A stretch of 64,000 nucleotides of DNA from Cladorhizidae sp. MBARI D1340-BT2 (taxonomy: Eukaryota; Porifera; Demospongiae; Poecilosclerida; Cladorhizidae): NCBI GenBank assembly GCA_028752905.1, contig JAQNBH010000003.1:40237354-40301353 (forward strand), in the 5' to 3' direction. Under the pieces are notes generated by a model. That model worked only from the letters and a program-made list of their open reading frames with translations. It did not search any database and was not told the origin of the DNA. This document shows positions 18,002-29,984 of this stretch, piece by piece. The position numbers and the translations under genes were made by a program. Position 1 is the first letter of the stretch; every line of letters starts with the position of its first letter.

Positions 18002-19694
18002 CTGGCTTTGATGTCTAAACTGACTGTTTCATCCAAATTAAACCCACTCTGACCGAGGGAGCCCAAGCACAGCCCACTGTGCTGAGGATCAGGGTCGTCA
18101 TACCCAACATCAATCGTTGTTCGAACAAGTGTGGAGGGGTTCGGACGTGCTCCCCTCACCTTCAACTGGCCTGTCATAGTGTACATTGATGCCAATAGTT
18201 GTACACCTCCTTTGACAGCCAAGGAGTGTAGTACAATGAAATTCTTGTCCAAATTTGTCATTCTAGAAAGTGTTCCTTTGAGAAAAAGATCACCTGTCGA
18301 CAAAGATAATGCGTATTTTTCTCTCTGATTGTGCAAATCAGAAGTCCTGGAAGTGTGTATGAGTGCTTCATGCACGTCTTGTGCTACTTGTTTTAGCTTC
18401 TTCTTTTTGTCTGACAAAAAACTCGTAGCTGTTTCTGGTATGATGAGTATTTGAGCAGACACAGGTCTCTCCATGTATTCACATGCTTGATCGAAAAGAG
18501 ACAACAATTGTTGGTAAATCACAATTACCTCTTCCATGGTGAGTATTTTGCACAAACTGTGAAAGATGCTGTCAGACGAATTACAAGCTACCGCCCCCGT
18601 GTCTATAACACCACTTGTTATTCTTCCATTCGATATGACAAATTGTTTGTCTGAAGATGCATAAGGAAAAATACCTTCCAGGTCTTCCTGGTAGAATTTC
18701 GTGTAGTTTCTATGTGAAAAGGATACAGGAAAAAACGACTCTACTATCTGATAACCTGTAACTGCCTTGTTGTCTTCTAATAAATCCCACACGCGATCTG
18801 GCAATTCCTCTATTTTTCTTATCAGATACAACAATGCTTTGTGTGTAAAAACAGGTGGTTGTCTGATGGTGCCCTTTGTGGTTGTGTCTATCTCGGTCGA
18901 GTAGGTCAACAAAAAACCTCCGAGTATAGTAGTGTTTAACATACCGAGCAGTATGTTACCTGTGTTGATGTCTTTCAGATATTTTGTCAGCAGCATCACC
19001 CCTTCCATTTCGAAGAATGGTTTCAAATCCTGTGTGTGGTCTACATGAAAGGTATCACCGTCAAAGTCTACGATGAAGAATACAGCTTGCACCAAGTTGC
19101 TGACAGACAATCCGTAATTAGAGTGTTCTATGGCACGGTTTTCTGTGTCGATCTGGACATACAAGCATGACATACTAGAAGGCTGTAATATGGGGTAACG
19201 ACGAACGTGTAGTATGTCGCCGTTTTGAAGAGACCTCTCCAGGGATGACCCTGGTGGTATTTCATCGAAGAATTCATCGGTCAGTTGTTCACGCAACAGT
19301 ACAGTACCTGATGGGTAACAAACAGTTTTGATACATGGGTAATTTGTACCGTTATACCACAATTAAAAATAAAAAAACCTGTTGAAGATTAGCAGTTTTT
19401 CACGTATGAATATTTTTTTTGCTATCGGGAGACCCACGATTATGTGTTGGATTCCACATTGGTTGTTACACATCGCCACTGCGCGGGTGTTGTGGTCATA
19501 GCGATTGCTCAACAGATTCTGTCTTATTATAGAATCCCCACCGGTTGTTAAAAGCGGCAACCCATTTGTGTGTGAAAACAAAAGGTTGATGTTGTAGTTC
19601 GCTGCCTGTGCTATTGTGTCTCTCGACATTTTTTTCTGCGACATACAGACATATTGTAATTCGTAGTACCTTTTAAAAAGCTGCTCAGCTTCTG
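18002..19694 (-). pseudogene. rpb1: Viral RNA polymerase largest subunit (RPB1), truncated at both ends, with an in-frame stop
   Basis: The catalytic subunit that builds mRNA, in a form seen in large DNA viruses. Reading from 19,694: LQYVCM, then IIRQNLLSNRYDHNTRAV and GLPIAKKIF match the 'GriR.nllGkRvd.saR.Vi' and 'vGlP..iA' blocks. Next come LQNGDILHVRRYPILQP (the 'dGD.vl.NRqPtLH' block) and FIVDFDGDTF with all three metal-binding aspartates (DFDGD). Further on are GGFLLT, NGRITSGVIDTGA (pore/funnel region) and KGGVQLLASMYTMTGQLKVRG, matching 'SGAKGS...GQQ.v.G.R'. An in-frame TAA at 19,363-19,365 interrupts it. The 5' end is lost at the Mutator junction (19,694/19,695). The 3' end is lost at 18,001, where antisense sequence of the ~535-aa gene is attached. 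Trigger-loop and jaw regions are missing. Confidence 0.85.
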
Positions 19695-21420
19695 ATGGGG
19701 AAGAGAACAGAGAAGCATTTTAAACAGAAAGGCCAAGGATTCAAGAAGAGTGACGACAAGAAGAAGAAAGCCCTACAGGCGGCTGTTGTTGAGCCTGTCA
19801 CAGTAGCCGCGCCAGGCAAGTTTTAATGTTTATCTCCGTACTAAAAAGTTACTAGCTGTTTCCTTCCTTTGTTAGTGAGTCTCTTGGATCCTGTAGGTGG
19901 GGTAGCGCCTTCTGTGAACCTTCACTTACCTTGCAATCAATTGCAAATGTCTGAAGAGAGGCCAGTTCTATTTGTGACTATGACCAGTGACTATGACCAG
20001 GAAGAAGTTCGCTCTCATGGATCCTTCAGCTGCTTCTGTGGCTGTTGCTACTGGATCTACTGGCTCTACCTCTTTGGACTCGGGTGGTGTTGGAGAACTA
20101 GGTAAGGGTAACGTATAATAAACTTAGATAAGCTTAGAGAGGTCATAGAAAGGTGTAATAAGTGTATTCAATGTGGTAACTGAGCTCCTTTGCAACTGAA
20201 GCCTGTAGGGCAGGCATGGTGTCTCATTTTTACTTTTTGTTCAAATTGTAGTAACACTCGAGACATCTCAAACCCTGTATCTGTAGAAGCATTCTTTGAA
20301 CATCCAGTCAGTACTGGGTGCTCGCATTGCTGGAATTAGTCATTCTGGTCTGGAAGATAGGAAGATATAACTGCAGTCATGGATATGTTGCCCCTTCTTG
20401 GTTCCACTTGTTTTTTTAAAATATACTAGGTCAATAGGGAGTGACAGAGTATTATGTTGGATGCCGCTCATAGGTTACATGGAGTGACGCAAATGCAGTA
20501 ACAGAGTATTATGTTGGATGCCGCTCATAGGTTACATGATTTCTTTAGGGTTAGGCATGAAGACATCATTGATGTTAGTATTACTGTTGACGGCACATGG
20601 CTTAGACAGGGCCACAAATCAAATTATGGCTTGGTTGCGGTGATGTCTTGGGACACTGGAGAAGTTTTAGATTATTATCTTATGTCTAAGTTCTGTCAAG
20701 CTTGTGCGCGAAGACCTGAAGATGAAACAGAAGCAAGTTACACAGAATGGTTTGAGGGTCACAAGGTAAAAATTGTGAAGCCAATTTTGAAGGCTCTTCG
20801 GGTTCTATGGAAGTTGTAGGAACACAAACTTTTTTAGCGTTCAGTGGAGAGACTGAAGCTTAGGTACATACACATAAATTAGTGATGGGTATACAAATGC
20901 ACATAAATGGTTGTTGGAAGTCGAGCCTTACGGTCCTAGTGTCTTTGGGTGGTACTAGGGGGGTTAGTCGTGTGTCTAGAGTTAAAATGCAAACCTACTA
21001 TAGGGGAGCAATTAGAAAGGACAACCTAGAGGGGATGATTTGCGATGTGAAAGCGATTTTTTATCACTCTTAGTCAACTATGGAACATCCCAACACGAGT
21101 ATTGTCCTACAGGAGTTTTGAGTTGGTGTAAGTTTAATCCAGCTTGTGCTAAAGGTGAGGTACCACCGATAGGCCTATGATTCCTCTGGACAAGGCTATG
21201 TATGTTAGGAGGTTTTTGATAAATTAATGTCCGAGGATCTTTTGTGCAAATGTTTAGGTGGTTATACACAACCAAAATGAGAGTTTAATTCTGTTGTGTG
21301 GAGTAGAGCGGGTAAGACAGAACATATGAGTGCAACAAGTGTTAGGCTTGCTGTCGAGAGGCAGCAGAGTTCAATGGAGGGCGGAGCATTGTATGGTCCT
21401 GGCATGGGGGACCTGTAACA
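19695..21420 (+). pseudogene. Mutator-like transposase relic, left copy
   Basis: Starts at ATG 19,695 (MGKRTEKHFKQK, Lys-rich). A GT...AG intron probably spans 19,820-19,875, and a donor (ctag|gtaagg) follows the second exon. The core at 20,511-20,870 contains ITVDGTWLRQGHKSNYGLVA, then VLDYYLMSKFCQAC and TEWFEGH, the signature order of the metazoan Mutator-like transposase domain. One missing base near 20,770 shifts the frame before the NFEGSSGSME block, and the right copy shares this break. Later blocks (VSLGGTRGVSR; DNLEGMICDVKAIFYH; VWSRAGKTEH) continue to about 21,418 with breaks. It is inactive as it stands. Confidence 0.75.
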
Positions 21421-23401
21421 TTTTTATTTTGTTTATGTGTCTTTTGCTTTCTATTGTCAAACAGAGATTACTGGAAGATACTTTTGTTTATGTGTCTTTT
21501 TGTCAAGCTTAGGAATTAGTGGAGGATGACTTTTGTTTGTGTTCTATTGTTTTTCAGGGATTACTGGAGGGTGTCGGAAGACATGTGTGGAGGGTGACGA
21601 TGGATGGACCTGGGCATGGGAGCCCTGCAAATGATGACGTGTTTATGTTTGCTAATTCAATATTAGCAAAGCAACATACATGTAACAAGTCTGATGCGTC
21701 TTTAATTTATGTGTATGTATATATATATATTGTTGGTTTTCAGGTTGTAGTTAGGATGTAGGATACTGCTGTTGTTGAAAAAATAAATGACTGAAAAGTC
21801 AAACATTTTGTTTGTACACACACAATTCTAGTAATGAGGGGATGTATTCTGGTGAACAGGGGGTGTTTCTGGCAGCTGGGATGTGATTACAAACTGCTTG
21901 GACTTCAAGGCTCAATATCTCTGAAGTGATTTTTTTTTAACCGTTCAAATGATAACTTGAATATTTTTTATCCTTTCATATAAAAAAATATATCATTTGA
22001 AAGCAATTTTTATATTCTACAACTTGCGTGAGAGTTTTTGTTTGATAGCATTACTAAAAAAGACCTATAGATGAAAATGTAACGTGATGTCATAAAGCTA
22101 TGTTCAGAAAATGAGACAAAAAAACATTTTTTCAAAATTTCAAGACGCGCAGTTTGTAGTACTCATTATGATTGACTAATAGACCGAATAAGAGCCTCGC
22201 AAAGGTCGTTACTGCAACGTGGTTTACTTAACGGCTTACGGTCCGCACTGGAAGAGCCTATAATGAGCTAGGAAAAAATTATGGCAAAACAAAATAACAA
22301 AAGAGACTTACCATTAGAAAGTACAGACTGCAAGCTATAATTTGATATATAAATCGGGAAACTAGAGTGAATGCGAGCAAAGATATGGTACTTTATATGA
22401 GGCTGCGTATCGCATAGTCTCATATAAAGTACCATATCTTTGCTCGCATTCACTCTAGTTTCCCAATTTATATATCAAATTATAGCTTGCAGTCTGTACT
22501 TTCTAATGGTAAGTCTCTTTTGTTATTTTGTTTTGCCATAATTTTTTCCTAGCTCATTATAGGCTCTTCCAGTGCGGACCGTAAGCCGTTAAGTAAACCA
22601 CGTTGCAGTAACGACCTTTGCGAGGCTCTTATTCGGTCCATTAGTCAATCATAATGAGCACTACAAACTGCGCGTCTTGAAATTTTGAAAAAATATTTTT
22701 TTCACTCATTTTCTGAACACAGCTTTATGACATCACGTTACATTTTCATCTATAGGTCTTTTTTAGTAATGCTATCAAACAAAAACTCTCGCGCAAGTTG
22801 TAGAATATAAAAATTGCTTTCAAATGATATATTTTTTTAAATTAAAGGATAAAAAATATTCAAGTTATCATTTGAACGGTTTTTCAAAAATCACTTCAGA
22901 GATATTGAGCCTTGAAGTCCAAGCAGTTTGTAATCACATCCCAGCTGCCAGAAACACCCCCTGTTCACCAGAATACATCCATCATTACTAGAATTGTGTG
23001 TACAAACAAAATGTTTGACTTTTCACAGTCCTTTATTTTTTCAACAACAGCAGTATCCTACATCCTAACTACAACCTGAAAACCAACAATATATATATAT
23101 ATACATACACATAAATTAAAGACGCATCAGACTTGTTACATGTATGTTGCTTTGCTAATATTGAATTAGCAAACATAAACACGTCATCATTTGCAGGGCT
23201 CCCATGCCCAGGTCCATCCATCGTCACCCTCCACACATGTCTTCCGACACCCTCCAGTAATCCCTGAAAAACAATAGAACACAAACAAAAGTCATCCTCC
23301 ACTAATTCCTAAGCTTGACAAAAAGACACATAAACAAAAGTATCTTCCAGTAATCTCTGTTTGACAATAGAAAGCAAAAGACACATAACAAAATAAAATG
23401 T

Positions 23402-25248
23402 TACAGGTCCCCCATGCCAGGACCATACAATGCTCCGCCCTCCATTGAACTCTGTTGCCTCTCGACAGCAAGCCTGACACTTGTTGCACTCATATGTTCT
23501 GTCTTACCCGCTCTACTCCATACAACAGAATTAAACTCATTTTGGTTGTGTATAACCAACCACCTAAACATTTGCACAAAAGATCCTCAGACATTAATTT
23601 ATCAAAAACCTCCTAGCTTTGTCCAGAGCAATCATAGGCCTATCGGTACTGTTGGTACCTCACCTTTAGCACAAGCTGGATTAAACTTACACCAACTCAA
23701 AACTCGATCCTCGGACATTAATTTATCAAAAACCTCCTAGACTTGTCCAGAGCAATCATAGGCCTATCGGTACTGGTGGTACCTCACCTTTAGCACAAGC
23801 TGGATTAAACTTACACCAACTCAAAACTCCTGTAGGACAATACTCGTGTTGGGATGTTCCATAGTTGACTAAGAGTGATAAAAAATCGCTTTCACATCGC
23901 AAATCATCCCCTCTAGGTTGTCCTTTCTAATTGCTCCCCTATAGTTGGTTTGCATTTTAACTATAGACACACGACTAACCCCCCTAGCACCACCCAAAGA
24001 CACTAGGACCGTAAGGCTCGACTTCAAACAACCGTTTATGTGCATTTGTATACCCATCACTAATTTATGTGTGTGTACCTAAGCTTCAGTCTCTCCACTG
24101 AACGCTAAAAAAGTTTCTGTTCCTACAACTTCCATAGAACCCGAAGAGCCATCAAAATTGGCTTCACAATTTTTACCTTGTGACCCTCAAACCATTCCGT
24201 GTAACTTGCTACTGTTTCATCTTCAGGTCTTCGCGCACAAGCTTGACAGAACTTAGACATAAGATAATAATCTAAAACTTCTCCAGTGTCCCAAGACATC
24301 ACCGCAACCAAGCCATAATTTGATTTGTGGCCCTGTCTAAGCCATGTGCCGTCAACAGTAATACTAACATCAATGATGTCTTCATGCCTAACCCTATAAA
24401 AATCATGTAACCTATGAGCAGCATCCAACATAATACTCTGTTACTGCATTTGCATCACTCCATGTAACCTATGAGCGGCATCCAACATAATATTCTGTTA
24501 CTGCATTTGCGTCACTCCCTATTGACCTAGTATATTTAAAAAAACAAGTGGAACCAAGAGGGGGCAACATATCCATGACTGCAGTGATATCTTCCAGACC
24601 AGAATGACTAATTCCAGCAATGCGAGCGCACCCAGTACTGACTGGATGTTCAAAGAATGCTTCTACAGATACAGGGTTTGAGATGTCTCGAGTGTTACTA
24701 CAATTTGAACAAAAAGTGAGACACCATGCCTGCCCTACGGGCTTCAGTTGCAAGGGAGCTCAGTTACCACATTGAATACACTTATTACACCTTTCTATGA
24801 CCTCTCTAAGCTTATCTAAGTTTATTATACGTTACCCTTACCTAGTTCTCCAACACCACCCGAGTCCAAAGAGGTAGAGCCAGTAGATCCAGTAGCAACA
24901 GCCACAGAAGCAGCTGAACGATCCATGAGAGCCAACTTCTTCCTGGGCATAGTCACTGGTCATAGTCACAAATGGAACTGGCCTCTCTTCAGACATTTGC
25001 AATTGATTGGAAGGTAAGTGAAGGTTCACAGAAGGCGCTATCCCACCTACAGGATCCAAGAGACTCACTAACAAAGGAAGGAAACAGCTAGTAACTTTTT
25101 AGTACGGAGATAAACATTAAAACTTGCCTGGCGCGGCTACTGTGACAGGCTCAACAACAGCCGCCTGTAGGGCTTTCTTCTTCTTGTCGTCACTCTTCTT
25201 GAATCCTTGGCCTTTCTGTTTAAAATGCTTTTCTGTTCTCTTCCCCAT
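23402..25248 (-). pseudogene. Mutator-like transposase relic, right copy
   Basis: Mirror of the left copy with independent changes, ATG at 25,246-25,248. The upstream exon with CSNCSNTRDISNPVSVEAFF and GISHSGLEDITAVMDMLPPL (24,469-24,753) is better kept here and matches the region before the core in this transposase family. The core ITVDGTWLRQGHK block is present at 24,123-24,431. It shares the frameshift after TEWFEGH with the left copy, so the pair descends from an already broken copy. Confidence 0.75.
23582..23829 (-). repeat. Tandem duplication of about 124 bp, right arm only
   Basis: Two adjacent copies, each beginning gatcctc(a/g)gacattaat and ending aacttacaccaactcaaaactc. The left arm has a single copy (about 21,118-21,240). 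The copies differ at a few bases. It arose after the arms separated, or was lost from the left arm. Confidence 0.85.
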
Positions 25249-26462
25249 AACTCAACAGTGTGAAAGTTTCAAGCGAACCGACTAAAAAACACGTGAAAAA
25301 ACGTGCTTGTCTTAGAGGTTGCGCACTACCCCCCCGCCTGGCCAATTCATTGCGCAAACGACTGGTAAGGGTCTCCATGAAATTGGCAACATTTTGATAT
25401 ATAAAAACTGTATTTTGGGTAGGCGATCATCGCCAACCGCCCGATTGTAGCCAGGTAAGACTGGGAGAGAACCTCTTCCAATGTGAAGTGAAATGAAATG
25501 AAATGGAATAATAATGCACTGTATAAAAATGGCTATATCTTCTGATGCAAGTATTCACTTGCTCTGAAACTTGAAACTCAAACTCCAGACATACTATGAA
25601 CCCTTTTGGGCCCCCAATTTTTTTTTGAAAAAATATGTGTTTTCAGCACTCTTCCCCCCTTAAGGCAGCTGACACCCTCAACTCATTAATTATTCATGAG
25701 ATGATTGAATGATATTATAACTTGGTTGTACTTTGTCTCCTATAGGTAATTTTAGTGCCAAAAGACAGCTTATTTTAGTGGCTTTCCAATGATATACTTC
25801 ATAATCATTTTCAACCAAGCATAAACTGGATACCTTCTAGCTTGACCATGGTCACAATAAAAATTGCTATACAATAATGACAGTCAACTACCACTTCCCA
25901 TTTATGGAGGTTCTAGAATAAACACTAAAGTTTGCATTGCATTGAGCATTTGCCACAAAACTACATACGACCTTTGTTACAGAATCAACCATCATCAACC
26001 ATAAGTGGGTCCAACATATCAATGTGTACCTGTACCATAACTCTTCAAGTGCAATTATGCTCAAGGGAATGCATAGAGCATAGAATGAGCTTCAGAATGA
26101 TATATTATGAAGCTATATTCATCAAGTTTTCACCGAGATATAATTTTTTGGCATGAAAAAACCCACGTTTTAGGAAACCACTGTTGCAGTTTGGTATACC
26201 ATTTTTACCTGCTCTCCAGTGTGTTTTACACAGACTTGTTGGTCAGATAAAATATTTTGGTTCTTCAAAAAACAGTTAAATCACAAGGAAAATGCGTGGA
26301 TGAAGCAAGATATCAAGTGAGTGTAGTCTATGGGGTGCATGCCTGGGTCATCAGGCGCATGTAAATGAAAAGATAGAGAAAAAGATACGTTCCATGCTAC
26401 TTACTGTTACACACCAGGAACTGAGCAAATTTCTGCGAGCATTAGAAGCTTGTAGAAAAACA
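25249..26462. other. AT-rich intergenic host DNA
   Basis: The first 60 bp would be the 5' leader of the right Mutator copy. I see no coding exon, terminal repeat or RNA gene in the rest. Small frames have no protein-like pattern. Confidence 0.5.
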
Positions 26463-26585
26463 AAAGAAAGAAGGCCTCTATACCTGCACCTCTAGACCTA
26501 TACCTCTATACATGCACCTATATATCTGCACCTCTATACATACGCACCTGCACCTCTATACATGCACTTGTAGAGGTGCGTATAT
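26463..26585 (+). repeat. Minisatellite with an 18-22-bp unit
   Basis: Imperfect tandem copies of a unit like cctctatacctgcac / cctctatacatgcac, about six copies, ending with an inverted remnant (gtagaggtgcgtata). Confidence 0.75.
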
Positions 26586-26599
26586 TGCATGAATTAATT

Positions 26600-26975
26600 A
26601 GGGGGTTTTGGAACTCTCGGCAGGACGCCTATTTCGATGCAAGGGTATTCCACCCAAACTGTCCTAGCAACCGTTCCGGAAATCTGTCAGCTGTATATAT
26701 ATAAGAGGCATGAGGCAGAGAAGAAAAGAGCATATGGCCAAAGAGTACACGATGTGAAGCAGGGTGTGTTTACACCATTGGTATTTTCTACTTCTGGTGG
26801 CATTGGGAGAGAAGGAAAATCTTTCTACAATCGATTAGCTGATATGCAGTCGTTGAAGCAGGATGTTCCATATTCAAAAATGATGGTGTGGCTAAGGTGC
26901 AAGCTCATATTGAGATCAGCAGTGATGTGCATCCGTGGCAGTATAAAGATCGTCCAAACATTATGCCATTAAGGA
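26600..26975 (+). mobile_element. Non-LTR retroelement fragment, ORF2 C-terminus
   Basis: Plus-strand sequence reads SRQDAYFDARVFHPN in one frame. After a shift near 26,690 it reads YKRHEAEKKRAYGQRV, GVFTPLVFSTSGGIG, and SKMMVWLRCKL...LRSAVMCIRGS. This order is a recurrent C-terminal module of reverse-transcriptase-encoding elements in sponges and other invertebrates, as I remember it. The reverse transcriptase itself is absent, so this is a 5'-truncated copy typical of LINE-like insertion. The frame break marks it as dead. Confidence 0.6.
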
Positions 26976-27144
26976 TGCTGATCTAGCTCTTGTGCATTCC
27001 GAGAGCTGTATCCCAGCTGAAGCAGAACTGTAATAGTGTATGGATATGTAATGATTAACATTCCACCCCTCGGTTTAAATGTTGAATTGTTTTCTTCTTC
27101 AAAAAAATTTATAATAAAATTAATTAGGCGTACTTGGTCATGCG

Positions 27145-27480
27145 CGCGGGTGATGAGTTTTATGGATTATTAACAAAATTCATTATCCACCGCGCACTAC
27201 CCAGGAACTTACTCTTTGTGTAGAGCTTCCTCTAGCCACAGGTGATAATTAGCACTTTGTGCAATCTGGAGATATTTATAATTATGGCAAAATCAGGCCT
27301 TCAGGTTTTGAAGTTCCCTCCAGCAACTTGGCTATCTGTTATACCTATGAAAAGTATCAAAGGAGAGCACACAGCAAGACCTATCTTTTGAGCTACATCA
27401 AGTCCACCCCATGAAGTTTACAGAGCTATAAAATGGTTACAAGTAATTAAAAAAATCCACCGTCCCCTCTTCAGCATGAA
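27145..27480. repeat. Partial copy of a short inverted-repeat element
   Basis: A small inverted repeat around 27,147-27,215 (gcgcgcgggtgatgag / ccaccgcgcac) is followed by sequence related to the right half of the element at 29,071-29,700: cttcctctagccac, caggttttgaagt, cctatcttttgagc, agctataaaatggttac. The left half is not recognisable. Coordinates are approximate. Confidence 0.5.
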
Positions 27481-28019
27481 TTATATTAACTGCCCTCAAA
27501 ATTACACACAAAAGCTTTCTATACTGCCCTATAAAACTGTAAGTTAATGATAGTGCCTTTATTATATAGCACTATAATTTTTTTTAGAGAACTTGCAAAC
27601 AATTATGACTTATAATACATACTAAAAATAGGATAACTATCTAATGGCAAAAGGACAATGTTTCTCTTTGGAGGAGGTCCTCTAGGCATTGTTGGTTGCA
27701 GATGGGGACTTTGATGAGACTGGCAGATAGAAGTGATGAAGAATTTGAAGGCCTGCAGGGAAGGTAATGACATTTTAGTGAATGAACAGATGTTGAATAA
27801 TATATATATAATATATTTTGACTTTGAAGAGGAAGATGCTCATTCCTCTGTGAACCTGCTGCATTACACACCACACCTTTCCCCAAGCCATCTAGCCAAG
27901 TACATTTGAATGTCACTTTTACCCCGAAAATACTCCATGGTTGCTTCCACATCAGACTCCGCAAACACTACTACTACCTGCCACCTTTTACCCACCATCT
28001 CTATCGACAACACGCACTT

Positions 28020-28300
28020 CCATATCCCAGCCTATATCAGTATCAAACACCCCAGCCTCAAACCACATCAGTATCGACCACACCCCAGCCACAAACCACA
28101 TCAGTATTGACCACACTGACTTGCAGCCTCAACCTACAGCAATGTTGACCACACACCAGCCCCAACCAACATCAGTATTGACCACACCCACTTCCATACC
28201 CCAGCCTCAACCTACATCAGAATCGACCACACCCATGCCTCAACTAACATCAGTATCAACCACACCTACTTACACACCCCAGCCCCAACTCAATATTTTA
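28020..28300 (+). repeat. Pro/Thr-rich coding-like minisatellite
   Basis: Imperfect units of 33-42 bp (caacctacatcagtatcgac and variants) keep one plus-strand frame open from about 27,941 to 28,453 and would encode PQPQPTSVSTTPT-like, mucin-type repeats. Units differ in length by multiples of three at several places, which hints at coding constraint. No signal peptide or flanking domain was found, so I list it as a repeat and not as a gene. Confidence 0.5.
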
Positions 28301-28453
28301 CTGACTCGACAACAAATCCACCATCACCCTCTTTCATTCCTTCAACTGCTCTCCTCAGCCTTGCCATCCACTGTTGCTTCCACACAAAAATTGTCTCCAG
28401 TTTGGTCCACAAACCTAGTATCCCTTCCATTTATACATTCACATACTCAGTAG

Positions 28454-29070
28454 GACCTACACCGGAATCACCATTGGAGTTATTTGAACTTTGTGATAGA
28501 GACAGATCAGACAAACAAGTACGATAATAGTTGATAATAATAATATAAACGCCATACCAATTTTCCGTCCAACTCCCCTGTAAGGGCTCACTTCTGACGC
28601 CAACAATAGTGAGATTGTCTTCTTAGGATTACCAAAAAGTATTTGCATAGCCGCAGCTATTCATGAACTAGGCAGCCAATCAACCCCTGCAGGTTATGGA
28701 AGCACTGCTTTTTCCAACACAACTCTGCGAAGTGCTTTGATCAAAAACCTTACTGGATATACTAGTGTATTATTGCTAGAGCATAAAGAACTTCTCCTGA
28801 AGCTGTAGTCCTTGGCAAATTTGACATTTTCCAGCGATTCTGGTGCTCTAATCAACACTCCTTCAGCTTCGCCTTAGTTAACCACGTGATGCGCGTTGAA
28901 CGTTTTTATGCCCTTGGAGTGGCGGACAAATTCGGCGAAGGCAAGATTGGCAAGTCGGTTGAGTTTTTTTTTGGCTGGACGTTGTCGTTTGAAAGAGGTT
29001 AGTATGGTTTACAGTTTACTATGTAGCGGGACTTCCTTCATGACATGTTCTAGCCCTGACTGATTTTCTT
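28454..29070. other. Host DNA without recognised feature
   Basis: A 63-codon minus-strand frame (28,457-28,648) includes a strongly hydrophobic run (MAFILLLSTIIVLVCLICLY) but has no supporting context. Nothing else recognised. Confidence 0.4.
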
Positions 29071-29705
29071 AAAGGGGGGAATAAAACCATAAAAGTATTA
29101 AAAAGTTATGGTTACCACTTTATAGCTCCATAGATCCTTTAAGCTTCATGATATGGCACTTGATATATAAATATATGATATTTTAGAGCCCTAAAAAAAT
29201 AGGGCTCTCTTTAAATACCAAAATAAATATTATTCATAGCTATAACTATACCGAAGTTACTGGAGCTAAAGGGTATTCCTCCAGATTGTCAAGCTGAGAG
29301 AGAGAGCTGAAATTAGGATCTGTGGCTAGAGGAAGCCATGCTTGGCATTAGGCGCTAAAACCTAATTACGTAGTCAAGCGCCAATTAATTTCCAACCTGC
29401 GCTTGACCACGTACTAAATTTAGCGCCTAATGACGGTTGTATAGAGTGGGTTTCCTCTAGCCACTGGTATTAATTTCAGTTCTCTAGCACTTGGTAACAC
29501 AGGCACTCAGGTTTTGAGTTACCCACATTTTAACTCCAGTAGTAACTTTAGTTATAGCAAAAACTGTTTTAGTATCTGAGATACCTATCTTTTGAGCTGT
29601 ATATCAAGTCCATACCATGGAGCTTGCAGAATTTATGGAGGTATAAAATGGTAACCACAAGTTTTTAAACATTTATACTACTTTCATGGTTTTGTCCCTT
29701 CCAAT
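29071..29705. mobile_element. MITE-like fold-back element, about 630 bp
   Basis: Long imperfect inverted repeats: aaaaccataaaagtatt / catggttttgtccc at the ends, atggttaccactttat / ataaaatggtaaccac inside, tggctagaggaa / ttcctctagcca further in, and attaggcgcta / tagcgcctaat near the centre (about 29,385). It has no coding capacity. A TTAA lies at the left edge (29,069-29,072) but the right edge reads ccaa, so a target duplication is not proven. Confidence 0.65.
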
Positions 29706-29984
29706 ACCTCAGACCTAGATTCAGTATCTATTTGGATATCACATGTATGGCAACTTGACTCAATAAGTTTCAAATCCCTTTAGAAATTACTTGTAGAAAA
29801 TATATTCTAGATCCTCAAAGCTTGAGCTCTTTTAAAAAATTAATAAGCCAACCACATTTTTCCTTCGCAATGTTGCTGTATCCAATTATCATTAGCTAAT
29901 CTGTGTAGCCAGTTCACACCCCTCTATAATTATGCAACCAGTTCTTTCTCCTTGTTGATTGCATAGCTAGTTCAATCCCCTTAT

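Larger units (their letters stand above)
19695..25248. mobile_element. 5.55-kb palindrome of two head-to-head Mutator-like element copies
   Basis: The left arm (19,695-22,401) and right arm (22,419-25,248) are inverted copies around a 17-nt loop (22,402-22,418). Divergence is a few percent by eye. The right arm carries an extra tandem copy of about 124 bp (23,582-23,829), which accounts for the arm-length difference. Both arms contain a duplicated 40-nt word around the core domain (left: near 20,445-20,535). The non-coding inner part (21,780-22,400 and mirror) holds AT-rich 3' sequence. The outer limits coincide with the transposase ATG on both sides; no terminal repeat or target duplication was found. 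Confidence 0.8.
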
